Shown: one piece after another, positions 25,327 to 36,034 of the stretch
How the letters are laid out: every line of letters starts with the position of its first letter
Position numbering within the stretch: position 1 is the first letter of the stretch
NCBI GenBank assembly: GCA_038380795.1
Contig: CM076261.1
Span: 10,856,556-10,920,555 of the forward strand
DNA length: 64,000 nt
Reading direction: 5' to 3'
From: Pyrocephalus nanus
Taxonomy: Eukaryota > Chordata > Aves > Passeriformes > Tyrannidae
Made by a program: the position numbers and the translations under genes
Notes under the pieces: model-generated
Seen by the model: only the letters and a program-made list of their open reading frames with translations
Told to the model about the DNA's origin: nothing
The model's database searches: none

Positions 25327-28203
25327 GGGAAAATGACTGTATTGAACAAGTGAAAAACCTTCTTTGGAATCAACAAATTTTTGCTTCTGTACCTCAGCAT
25401 GTTAGTGACAAATGAGAGTGGAAAAATACCGTTTTCACACATATTATAGTAGAAATGTACAAATCTTTTTATTTGCTTTTATCTGAATATCTATTTTTGC
25501 TTAGATTTTAATATAAATATTAATACCATTTGAGAAGACTATATATTTGAATTTTGTTTCTTAAAAATATCTTTTTCAGTACAAAGATTCTCTTGGACAC
25601 ACTTCATATTAAGGATACATTGTTAAGTAGGTTATCAATTTTAAAAAAATTGTTATTGCTGCTCGTTAATTGCATGGTACAGCATCTGACTGGAGAAAGT
25701 TTGGTTATAAAACAGATTGATAAGCAGTTGCAACACATTTTGCAGATGAGCTTATATGTAATTAAAACACATGAGCTGCACTCCACAGTAAGCTTATTAC
25801 AATCTATGTTAATTATTTATTAAACTTTTTCAAATTGAACTGTTATAATGAAGTACAAATTACACCATTAGTCACAGATAGTGCAAAGACGACATGTGCA
25901 AATTTAGTTGCCATGCTTACTTTTTTATGAGTTTAAGAATCTGTCAATTACAAGAAAGTGATTAATAAGAAAATGTTTAACCTTAGTGATTTTTTAGTAG
26001 TGCAGAATATCTGCTTTGAACATGAAAGTAATGGGAGTATGCACTTCAGCTTTAAAGGATTTATATTAAGGCCATCTAGAACTATATATTGAAAATCAAA
26101 GAGGGGACAGAATATTTCATGACCAGTAGTCAGATTATTATCATAGGATGTGGGATTATGATATTAAAATAGTTGAACCAAAATCACTTTCCTTCCATGA
26201 ACTTTTGAAGTTCATATAAATATGTTTACTTTTCAAGATATTCTGGTACATACATTTTCATGTTGAAGAGTGCCAGTGTTACTCAGCTATTTTTCTGTTC
26301 TATCAAATCATCTCAGTGGAATATACCTTTGCCAAAAACCTTTGAGAAAACTCATTTTATACCTGTGAAGGAAGAAAATGGAGTCGCAGTGTTATTCCTT
26401 ACTCTGAGGAGAAAATACATCTTTTCAGCCTTTTTTTGCAGTTCTAGTCACTTTTTTGACAAATACACTTACTACAGCTTATAAGTATACTTATACTATA
26501 GCTTACATTAGAAACCTGTCACAAAATCTACTCAACCTGTGTTACTGTCTTCCAAGCAGCACAAATTCAGGGTATTGAAGTTCAGGGGAGAACTAGTATT
26601 TTCATTGAATCTTTGTGCATAGCCCACTTTCTATTCACAGTCAGGTGGTGTTGATCATACTCAGAAATGACACTGAAATATTTTTTTAGCACCTGGAGGC
26701 TATATTACCTTAAAGTCTGAGGTAAGTCTCATCCAGTCTTCTTTCACAATGCATTTGATGGTTTAAATAGCTTCACAAAGATAGAGGCCAGTTGTGAAAT
26801 TCATTAAAAGCAGATGTAAATTCACAAAGTGTCCGAGTTTGTTTAGATGTCAGCTATTGTTGTAGGTCCATCTCTAGTCATGTTTTAATTAACTTTTCAA
26901 ACTGAGTCAGAGAAAAGGGAAACGTTTGTTTAGAAAACAAACACACATACTTAATTCATAAACAGAAGAAAACCAGACATATTCAGGAAAGTTTCAGCTC
27001 CTCACATCTTTATCCAGATCCCAAATTCCCTCATACAGTTTGCATAAAAAATATAAGGCATTTCCCACAATCAGAGCAAAAGTGAAAGTCAAGGTGACCT
27101 CAGCTGACTTAGATCAAGCAGATCTGAAGCCTGATTACTTGGAGCAGAAAAAGTACAGTCATCCTAAACATTTTCATTTCCCCCTCCCTCTTCCTTGAGA
27201 AAATAATTATTTTGATGATAAGAATGATTCTAAAAAAGACACTTTACACATAACCTAAACATCACAGTAGTCATGGTAACCTGATCTTAACAGTAGGAAT
27301 CTTGATAAAAAAAAGAAAGATAGACATAACAGCAGGCAAACTCCAAAGCTGGTCTTTTGAGAAGTGCTGAAATAACTTCTCTGAGGTAAATGGTGATGGA
27401 GCCTTTGTTCCTGTTACGTGGTTTGAGCTGTGTCCCTCTCTGTGGGAAAGCAGTGTATTTGCTCTAAATCCATTTCAAAGTGGTTATTTTAGCTGCATAA
27501 TATTTTTTTCAGTAGAGAGTAAATATTGAATAACTCCTACAGTGTATAACTCACTGAAAGAAGCTTGGTTTTCCATCTTCATGTTTACTCCTTTGCATCT
27601 GTAGGTTTCCCTATAAGAAAGAAAAAAAAAGCCAACATGCGTGAAGTAATAATTTCTAGAAGTATTTCCTTTGCTTTCTATGACTGGCCAATTAGATGCT
27701 AAAATCAAAATTTCCCAAGTATTTAACTGCTTCATTTTCAACAAAATTGAGTGAAATTAGATACTTAGCTATCTTTGAGTCTCTAAGTTGACTTACTTAT
27801 TTCAGAAAGAGTAGTATCTAAAACGATTTGGCTTAATTGATGTTGAGATAAGAATCTTATCGCCTCAGCTGTCTGAAGACTATCTAAAGGATGAACGAGA
27901 AGCTTTCCGTTCACTAAGGTTAAAAGGTAACCTCTACTTTAATCTGAAAAGTTGACTTTTCATTTCATCCACGGGCTTGTAAATTAATTATAGGTGATCA
28001 CTTTCCCTGAGGTTAGGGAGAGTCATGAAAAGACATTCAGATAATATTGAAATAGTCAATACAATCCTAAGTAAATGCTCACTTTTTACCTTAAAACTCA
28101 TGCATTATCTGAAAAACCTATTGAAACATGTATATGCAGGTCTATAATACTGTCACTGATTTTTTTCTTCTTCTCTATATTTACAAATCTATTTCATTTT
28201 CAG
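25327..28203. other. Unique AT-rich non-coding DNA
   Basis: I see no gene or known repeat. Open frames reach 89 codons (25554-25823) with hydrophobic, low-information content. Around 27060-27130 there are words such as CAAGGTGACCT and CAGCTGA that resemble nuclear-receptor and E-box half sites, but such matches are expected by chance. Confidence 0.6.
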
Positions 28204-28266
28204 GTTCAACAGTCAGAAATGATTGAGAATTATTTACACTATAGCCTAGATCCTACATCTAGTTAA
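28204..28266 (+). other. Exon-like segment: splice acceptor followed by a short open frame and stop
   Basis: A long pyrimidine-rich stretch (about 28159-28200) ends in TTTTCAG at 28197-28203. Directly after it, a frame of 20 codons (VQQSEMIENYLHYSLDPTSS) runs to a TAA at 28264-28266. This is the layout of a terminal coding exon. I do not recognise the peptide, and no other exon of a gene is visible. In AT-rich introns, acceptor-like sequences are frequent, so this is more likely a pseudo-exon or chance than a real last exon. Confidence 0.12.
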
Positions 28267-29183
28267 TATGTAAAATGTATTCCCTTACACTCAAAGAGAA
28301 ATGGACTGCTGAACCGCACACTCACCATTGCTCAAATTGATTGGACTATGAGTACATGTGTGAAATTCTGAAAAAATATTTTAAGTACTTAATTTTCTTC
28401 AGTTCTTAAACAGATAATGGGGAAACTCAGAGGCCAATCCTCAGTTGGTATAAATTACAGTAGACTGGGGAGAATGGCAATGTAATGATTAACACCTGCT
28501 GGGCTCCGTCCCTGGAAAGTTGTCATTTCAGAAATAACTATCCCAGTGATATTAGCAAAATGGAATTATTTTCTTTTTCCACTCTTAAAAAAGCCCCCAA
28601 AACTTCTTTAGTAAAAATATTCTGTCTTAATTTCTTTTTAAACTTTTTCTAAAAGAAGAAATATCATCTGAAAATATACTATGTAACCAAGACATCAACA
28701 ATTAAATGAAGTTGTACTCCTACGTGTTGTATTAAAAGACAGGCTAAAATACAAGTGGGCTGTTTCCTCGCTTTGAAGTCCTGTAGATTGAGGATGGATG
28801 GATGGATGGATGGATGGATGGATGGATGGATGGATGGATGGATGGATGGATGGATGGATGGAATGATGGATGGATGGCAAGCAATTGTGTGGAAGCTGCG
28901 GAATATGTTGAAATAACAAAAAAAATCCCAAATCGTAAAAGTGAGCTTTTAACTCTAGTCTTGGTGGAGAGATTGTTTTGTCTGGCATTACTTTGATTTT
29001 TAAAGGATTTTCTAAACTTTTTTATTTGTTGTTGTTTTGGTTTGTTTGGGGTTTTTTGTCTGTTTACTTTTCTGTACTAACTTAAACAAAGGGTTTTTGA
29101 GGCTATAATTTTCACAAGTGAACCACAAGTTTTTACTATTTGCCTCATATTTTCTGAGAAGATTCCTGACACAACAACTTTTT
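28267..29183. other. Unique AT-rich non-coding DNA around the GGAT microsatellite
   Basis: Apart from the microsatellite and a T/G-rich stretch at about 29018-29065, I see no gene or repeat family in this part. Confidence 0.6.
28792..28877 (+). repeat. GGAT tetranucleotide microsatellite
   Basis: A perfect run of GGAT covers 28792-28862 (71 bases, nearly 18 copies), followed by one imperfect unit (AATGAT) and further GGAT copies. It creates artificial frames of repeated Met-Asp-Gly-Trp on plus and Ser-Ile-His-Pro on minus. The length and purity suggest a highly variable locus. Confidence 0.97.
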
Positions 29184-29434
29184 GACAAGGGGCAATGGTT
29201 TTAAACTGAAAAAGGATTGATTTAGATTAGATATAAGACAGAACTTTTTTTCAATAAGGGTGGTAGAACACTGGAATATATTTCCCAGAAAGGTCGTAAA
29301 TGCCTCCTCCCTGAGAACATTCAAGGTCAGAAACCTGATCTAACTGAAGAAGTCCCTGCCTATGGCAGGGGGGTGTAGTTGATGACCTTTACAAGGTCCC
29401 TTCCAACTCAAACTATTATATGACTCAAAACTGT
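29184..29434 (+). mobile_element. CR1 LINE, diverged 3'-end fragment
   Basis: The order of blocks is that of CR1: GACAAGGGGCAATGGTTTTA, GATTTAGATTAGATATAAGA, AGAACACTGGAATATATTTC, ACATTCAAGGTCAGAAACCT, GTCCCTGCCTATGGCAGGGG, GATGACCTTTACAAGG and TCCCTTCCAACTCAAACTAT. Many substitutions are present and the ATTCTATG end is degraded to ATTATATGACT, so this is probably one of the older copies. It lies on plus and is 5'-truncated in the ORF2 C-terminus. Confidence 0.93.
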
Positions 29435-32030
29435 ACAAAAAAATAGTTTTTCTGCTGAAGTTTTTGATTATAAGCAGTAATAACCATTGAAGAAATTTTT
29501 TAAAAAATTATCCGTGTATTTGACAACTTGTAAGGAAACAAAAATAATTAGCAATCTAAAAAAAAAAAAAACTTGTATAAACTAATTTCCAGTTATCTAC
29601 TTTTTTGAGATTCAGAGTGACCAGATCAGTAGCAATATATACTCCACTGAGAATGCAAGTGAAAAAGAGAGTACTGAAGATGTTACTTTGTTTTCAATTT
29701 AAAGCCTCAGTTTGCCTTTCTTGCAATTTGGATAATGCAGATTTACTGTGAAAAGTACTGAATTTATGCAGAATACTGTGGGCTAATGCAGAATGTGCAG
29801 TTATGACAAGTTTCCTAATTGGTCCTTTGCTCCAACACATTTTCTGTCCTGGCTAGTAGTGAAGCTGTGTCTTTATATCTTATGGAATGATTTGGCACTT
29901 TTTTTTTTCCAAAATATAACTAAGACATTAACTACTTCTTTCTCACTTTTCATGCTCTTTGGGCTGTTTCTCTGGCAGTACAGAAGTACTTGTCAGGTAT
30001 TTAAATAAACAGCATCTCTATAGATGACCTAGTTTTCAGAACTTATTTCAGTTCTGGTGTTTTTCACTGAGTGTAAGGCAGAAGAGGATCCCTCATAGAT
30101 TATAACTGGTACCTTGAGAATTTTGCTAAGGCTCATAATGGTTTACAGCAACCCTAATAAAATCTGTGCAGCTGCTCCCCCCATTATTAATCTGTTATTT
30201 AAGCTTCACTCTTGACAGTATACATTGATAGCAGAAATTTGAAGTGCTGAAGATACTATAAATCTTTGTATGAGTTTGAAGAAACTGTCACAAGACAGAA
30301 TAATAACCTAATCCACACATAAGACTGGAATTCCAAAAAGGTCTGTTTGCTCTGACTCAAAGCAGATCACTGCAGATGAACATGGAATCACTGCAGATAG
30401 CACAAGGAATAATAAGCACCACTAGGTCCTCAATGAGCACCTACTGGATTATTTGCCTGAAGTCAGGCTTCACTGCCAACAGGTAAATAAACAAACCTTA
30501 GTTTCAATGATCACTTACTTGTCTCTCACAAACGTGTGACAAGCATTAAAATCAAACATAATTTAGATTCTTTTACACTCCATCAGAGCACCTCTGGTAT
30601 TTAAATATTTTATTGTCTGCATTTTGGAGGTGCCATAGTTTCCTTGTAATCCAAAGGCTATTTTTCACTAATAGTCCTTTTTCTAACCCTGACTAATTGA
30701 ACTGTCATTCTCATGTTACTGAAAATGCTTTGTCCCCTTTAAATTAATGTTTTCTGCAAAATTTTTTTTTTTTTTTCATTTCATTTAAACCAGGTGGAAT
30801 TTGCAAGTAGAGTTTACATCAGTCTCTAGAATGGCATGGAAAACAACTAAAACAAATTTACTGTACTAAATTCTCACAGGACTTGATATTTTTCAAGTAG
30901 CTGATGCTTGAAAACATCCTCATGTATCAACTGAAGAACCTGAAAAAGCTGAATAATAACTTTCTTTGGGAAAGCAAAGAACAAAGTGAAACAACACACT
31001 TGCAAGTTGAAATTACAGAGTACACACACGTGAGCTAATGATAATGCTCTGGTGTTTTGCCATGACAGCCTATTTACCACTTTCTTTAGAATAGAAAATA
31101 TTAAGTCATTATGAGCTAATAAACAATTCTATATATATATGTGCTTGTGTGCATACAGAGGTAAAAAACCCCAATGTTTTCTTCCTCCAAAAGTAGAAAT
31201 GCCAACAATTAAAACAATCACACAAACATTTTTAAAGAGATAGCACCTACTCAATATTCTACCAGATGAGAGGTAAGAAAAAGGAGCATAAATTAGTTCC
31301 CCACTGTCATTATCACATCTGAGGTTAAACAAGCAAACAACATTCTAGAAATTACTCTCTTACGGCCATCACTGGATTTCTATATACCTGGTTCTAACTA
31401 ACACCCAAAGTCCCAATAGTTTCAATGAAAGCTGAATGTGAGGTCAAAGAGTTGCAGAATGTCTTACTTAAATATTGGCCCACCACCAGCAGCTTATAAT
31501 TAAGCAGCAGGAAGAATGGAAAGAAGTCCTTAGCATCAGCATAGTTTTCTGTAGTCCTGGGATACATTTGCTTGTGTAAATAGCAAATGTGACAGAAAAA
31601 GTCTGCACTATCACTTACTCTCAGCTTCTGAGTCAGCTTTCTGAAGCCCTGCTGACTACTGAGAATTTTAGTTGAGGTTTTTTTCAGTATCCTGACTATC
31701 CCCCAGGACACAAGGCAAGTGGCCTAGGGCCACGTCTCCTCATGCCAATGACTGAAACAGGCAACATGGGAGCATTTCCATCAAAGATATTTGGAGTTAC
31801 TGATGACCAAATGTCAGTGAGTAATGAAAAGTTAATGAAATACATGGCTATAAAGAATGTTAATGTAACAACCAATTAATTAACAAATGTAAAAATGAGC
31901 ATTCTGATATTAGCCAAGGGTTGGTGTTATGGATAATTTGATTTCAATTAGATTATTGCAGGGAGTCTAGCCGTCTTAAATAGTTAGTTTTTGCTTGTAT
32001 GTTACCCTCTGAAAGCAAATGCAGGAGATG
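29435..32030. other. Unique AT-rich non-coding DNA
   Basis: I see no gene or repeat family. It contains a T run of 15 at 30762-30776 and a short TA stretch near 31131. The longest open frame is 105 codons on minus (31394-31711), not protein-like. Confidence 0.65.
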
Positions 32031-32098
32031 CACAAATATATATACATATGCATATATAGATATATACACATATATAAATATATATTCACACACTCACA
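32031..32098. repeat. Imperfect TA/CA microsatellite
   Basis: Alternating TA with CA and GA interruptions, ending in a CACACTCACA run. Similar to the tracts at 6635 and 40410. Confidence 0.85.
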
Positions 32099-32571
32099 GA
32101 GGAGATGTGATAACCAACAATATCTAAAAGGGATTAGTAATTTCTGCAGTAAGCACAGATACTAATGTCTTCCAGCATAGAAGAGTCTTTTGAGAATACA
32201 TATGAAATGAATGCTTTGAATGAAAGATTAGTCTTTGGGGAAAGTAGTCTCAAAGGTAAAATTCTTTTGTCAAATAACAATGTTAAAACAAGCTGTACAT
32301 GTATTAAATCAAAATAAAATAAATCTAAAGTCTCCACTGTTCTATACAGTTGGGGTTTTAAATGGAATGACTACCATTCCACCTCTATTAATGAGACTGG
32401 AGTTACTGAAAAGGACATCCATGCTGTCATGTTCAAGCACCTTTATGCAAAAATAAATGTGTAGTTACAGCCAGTGGTTACTAACCTTCAGTCTTCACTC
32501 TCTGGTATATTCCAGTTCATATAAATTGTTACTGGAGGAGTACAGGAAATACAAAGTAAAACCTCAGTAGG

Positions 32572-32572
<1 letters not shown>
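32099..32572. other. Unique AT-rich non-coding DNA
   Basis: I see no gene or repeat between the TA tract and the T run. Short open frames on both strands (32134-32337 minus, 32235-32456 plus) overlap each other and have no family pattern. Confidence 0.6.

Positions 32573-32610
<38 letters not shown>
32573..32610 (+). repeat. Homopolymer run of 38 T
   Basis: Thirty-eight consecutive T, the longest homopolymer in the window. Read on minus it is a 38-base A run, but no retrocopy with a polyadenylation signal and target-site duplication is visible beside it. CR1, the main avian LINE, does not use poly(A) tails. I treat it as a simple repeat. The length may be inexact if it comes from sequencing or assembly. 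Confidence 0.95.
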
Positions 32611-32611
<1 letters not shown>

Positions 32612-35600
32612 TGCTTACCTAGCGCTGGTCTTGATCCTACAAATGATTTACAGTAATAACTTTATAGGTGTGATTAGTAACTGCCTCTGTGGTGCTGCTT
32701 CCATGAATGAAGATAATCTTTGAAGTCAAGCATTTGCAGAATCACCTGTTCAGATAATAAAATCTTCAGAGGCTTTCTCTGTTTGATGTAAATAGCAAGA
32801 AAAGAACAAGGAATTGAATTCTGTGTTTACTTTTCTTACAATACAATGTTCTTATTCAGAAAATGGCTTTTTGCAGGCAGACCTCTTGTACCCTATATTG
32901 AACAGTTTTGGCTCCCACGGAATGTATGTGTAGGCTTTAAACTGACTGTTTCCATACAGTCAAATAAGGATGAAAAATGAGAAGAAAAGATGACTTCTTG
33001 CATTTCCCTGACCATTCAGTGGTAATACCAGTATTCATTAGAGGTGCAGGGCAGTTTTCCTGATTTATACCAATTAAGCGTCAAATCCCAAGATTAGAAA
33101 AAAACTGTTTAAGGCTATCTTTTCCATTTCTCACTTTCGTCTTCAGAGAAATAAAACCAAGAATGACCATCAAATTAATATTTCTCTTAATATTTTTTTG
33201 AAGAGCTCACTCAAGACAAGGAATTAATTTCTTTTGAATGGTAAGAACAACAGGAACTGATTTTTCCATGAGGATGAATTTGTCTGATAAATTATTTTAA
33301 GTTACTGTAGATACTGGCTTCAAAGACAATGTAGCCTTCCTCCCCCTCTTTCATCTGGCCCAATCCAGAAACACAGAAAACAATTTTGTCTTGACATATG
33401 GCTATTTAAACAAAGTGACTGCTGAAAGTTTAACTCAAAGCCTAAATGCTTAACTTGGAAAAAATTCTTAGTAGCTAAGTTGTCCCTAGGTATGGCACAA
33501 TTCTCTTAATCTTAAATAAAAATATAACACAGAGAGCAAACTTATGATTTGAATAAACAAACAAATAAATATATGTAAAAAAGAGTCTCTTGAGAGGTTT
33601 TCTGTTCCACAGACTTTGAGGAAAATAACAGTTTCATGCCTTTTGCTGTGTTTTTTTTTTATAACTGAAATGCTGATCAAGGCAGAAGACGAAGCTTCTA
33701 ACATTGCAATTCTTTAGGCAGAAAAAAAGCTTTGCCTATGTATGCTTGTGTAATATATCTCTTCTTATACAGCAGTGCAATTGTGTTGCAGTGCAGAGAA
33801 ACAAAAAAATGTGGTGTCAGGAAGCACATTAGCACTGTTTGGAAAGAAGATCAAAAACTGAATGTTCTACTACACTGATCTTCTAGGTATACATACTAAT
33901 TTCAATCTCTTATAAGAGAGGTGAAAGTTTTCATAGGGTAGAAGATACACCTTGCATTGATACAGTTGTATTACATTCTCATGTATCTATCAGACAATTC
34001 TATCATAGAAAAAAATGTTTGTCTCACAGCAAAAAAAAAAAGATAATCAGTGATTTCAGCACACTTAAGCATCTTATTTCCATGGTCTTTATTGAAAATT
34101 AACACATTCTGTCTAAATACCTTGAAATATCTTCCCTTTTAGACAAAGACACAATTTGCAATACATAAGTAAAGTTTTTACAAGGTGATGAGGTGTACAA
34201 TATACAAGGTTAGACTTCCTTCTACACTTAACATTTCAAAAAGCTTGGGACATGACGTCTTTTCATTTTTAAAGCCCAAACCCCTATTTAAAATCTCTTT
34301 TTTAGTTGTTCTACCCTTTTCTAACTGTCTTTAAGTCTGATTAAACCCTTATAACACCTAGAGAAGACCTGCAGTAAAATGTCACCTAATTTAAGTGGAG
34401 TGGGAAAACCAGCACTGTTTCTCCTATAGGAACACTCGGCAGCATAGGGAACTAGTCTGAATATTAACCAAGATTTTATCTTTCTCTTAGATCTAACTGT
34501 TCCTAGACCATAGGATGTCTCTCTGTTTCTGTAATCCATTCATCATCACCAGCAAGAACTATTTCTAAAGAGTTGCAAATGTGTTGAGAGTCTGAAATTA
34601 GTTTTCTTGGTGACAATATATGATGTAAGAACACGACAGCTTGATTGCCATAATAATGGAACTGCCAAGCTTTGGCAGGGAGGGAGGCAGAAGATGGGGG
34701 AAACATGAAACACATTGCAATTTGAATTCTGGTGTTGGTCCAAGACTGTTTTAATTTTACTCATCTACTTCCAGAATGAGGGAAAAAAATATTCTTTTAA
34801 AGCCTTCTGATGCTGAATGACCCTTGGAGGATGCTAAACTATTGTCTCACCCGCCAACTTCTTTCCACCTCATATTCATGTTTTGCTATGCAAGTTTGAT
34901 TTGGTTTGGATTCATAATTTTTACTTAAAAAAAAAAAATCTTATTTTACCCTAATTGGTTTCCCAAGTACAAATAAAGAACACAAAAATGTGACACTTTC
35001 CTGTAACCTGACAAGTATTTAAAGAATTTTGATGGGAAAATATAAAACTAGATGGATTACAATTGTTTTTTCTTGGATGATTCCCATGTGCGAAGTTGTT
35101 GGCTGTGAAAGTAAAGATGAAGAAGAGCTTACATTTCAATATAAAAGGATCCTCATGTGTCCTGTAGTAGTCATGTATATAATGCATAGGAATATTCATT
35201 TTTATACCTTTATTACATATAAGCAATAGAATTTTTCTTTCCAGTCAAATGTACTAATTACTCAGTAGTATAAGAGGGGTGAAGAGTAATTCTTGTAGAA
35301 GTCAAACTACAGGTAAAATCCTACGGAAGCAGAACACAACTTTAGCATCATGATTCCATTAAAACATGAAGATCAAAATTCCCTTGTGAAAAGTTACACC
35401 ATCTCCTTACTATCTACCTAAAACCTCCACTTCGTGGAGTGATGCTAAGGTTCAACAAACATGTAGCAGACCTTATTTTAGCTTAACTGTATTCACCCCC
35501 ACCTCCCTGAGTTTTCAGATTGATTGGCGGTCAGTCACTTCATCCAGTTATTTCCTGCTGGTGCTGCACAGGTCTGATTCTGCTTCGTTATCTCGCTGAG

Positions 35601-35614
35601 AACCAAGACAAGCG
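32611..35614. other. Unique AT-rich non-coding DNA
   Basis: I see no gene, RNA or repeat family. Open frames are at most 91 codons. Short A or T runs occur near 33651, 34030 and 34927. Confidence 0.65.
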
Positions 35615-36034
35615 TTAATGGTGGTACCCAAGGGCTTTATCTCCTAGACTGACTGCCAGAACACATACACTGGCCTCCCTATTTAAGAAGTCAGCTTGAA
35701 CAAGAATACTTGAATTTGGACATCGTGACAAAATAATGCATTTTATTTCCTTTAAACCAATTCCATAATGAAGTAATTCAGAAGGATTATGAATGCCCTG
35801 TGTTACTTCTTCTGTTGCTTTAGCAGACAGTAATGTGTCTATCCAGTGCTGTAGCCTGCAACTATTACATGGCATAAATGCAAGGGAACAATAATGTCCC
35901 CTTTCCTTAGGTAGCAAACAATGGGTTAATACCATCACCAGCAGTTTCAAGCAATGTGGTCTTGCTGTACCCATTACAATACAGGCTTTTTGAACAGTAA
36001 AAAAAAAAAAAAAAAAACCAACAAAAAAACACAC
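35615..36034 (-). other. Open frame of 139 codons, probably fortuitous
   Basis: The minus strand is open for 139 codons in AT-rich DNA, where stops are frequent. The first 20 or so residues come from a 19-base T run on this strand (A run at 35999-36017) and are mostly phenylalanine. The remaining 120 or so have balanced composition with several cysteines and histidines (for example HCLLPKERGHYCSLAF) but match no family that I know. No promoter, splice sites or homologous exon are visible. Chance is the best explanation; a decayed retrocopy or unknown exon is possible. Confidence 0.12.
35999..36017 (+). repeat. Homopolymer run of 19 A
   Basis: Nineteen consecutive A followed by CCAACAAAAAAACACAC, an A-rich low-complexity stretch. 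No polyadenylation signal precedes it on plus. Confidence 0.9.

Noticed and set aside
28792..28877. CRISPR-like or satellite array
   Set aside because: Units are only four bases with no spacers; this is a microsatellite. No array of longer spaced repeats was seen anywhere in the window.
28695..28996. Open frames with repeated Met-Asp-Gly-Trp (plus) and Ser-Ile-His-Pro (minus)
   Set aside because: They are produced by the GGAT microsatellite, whose period keeps frames open.
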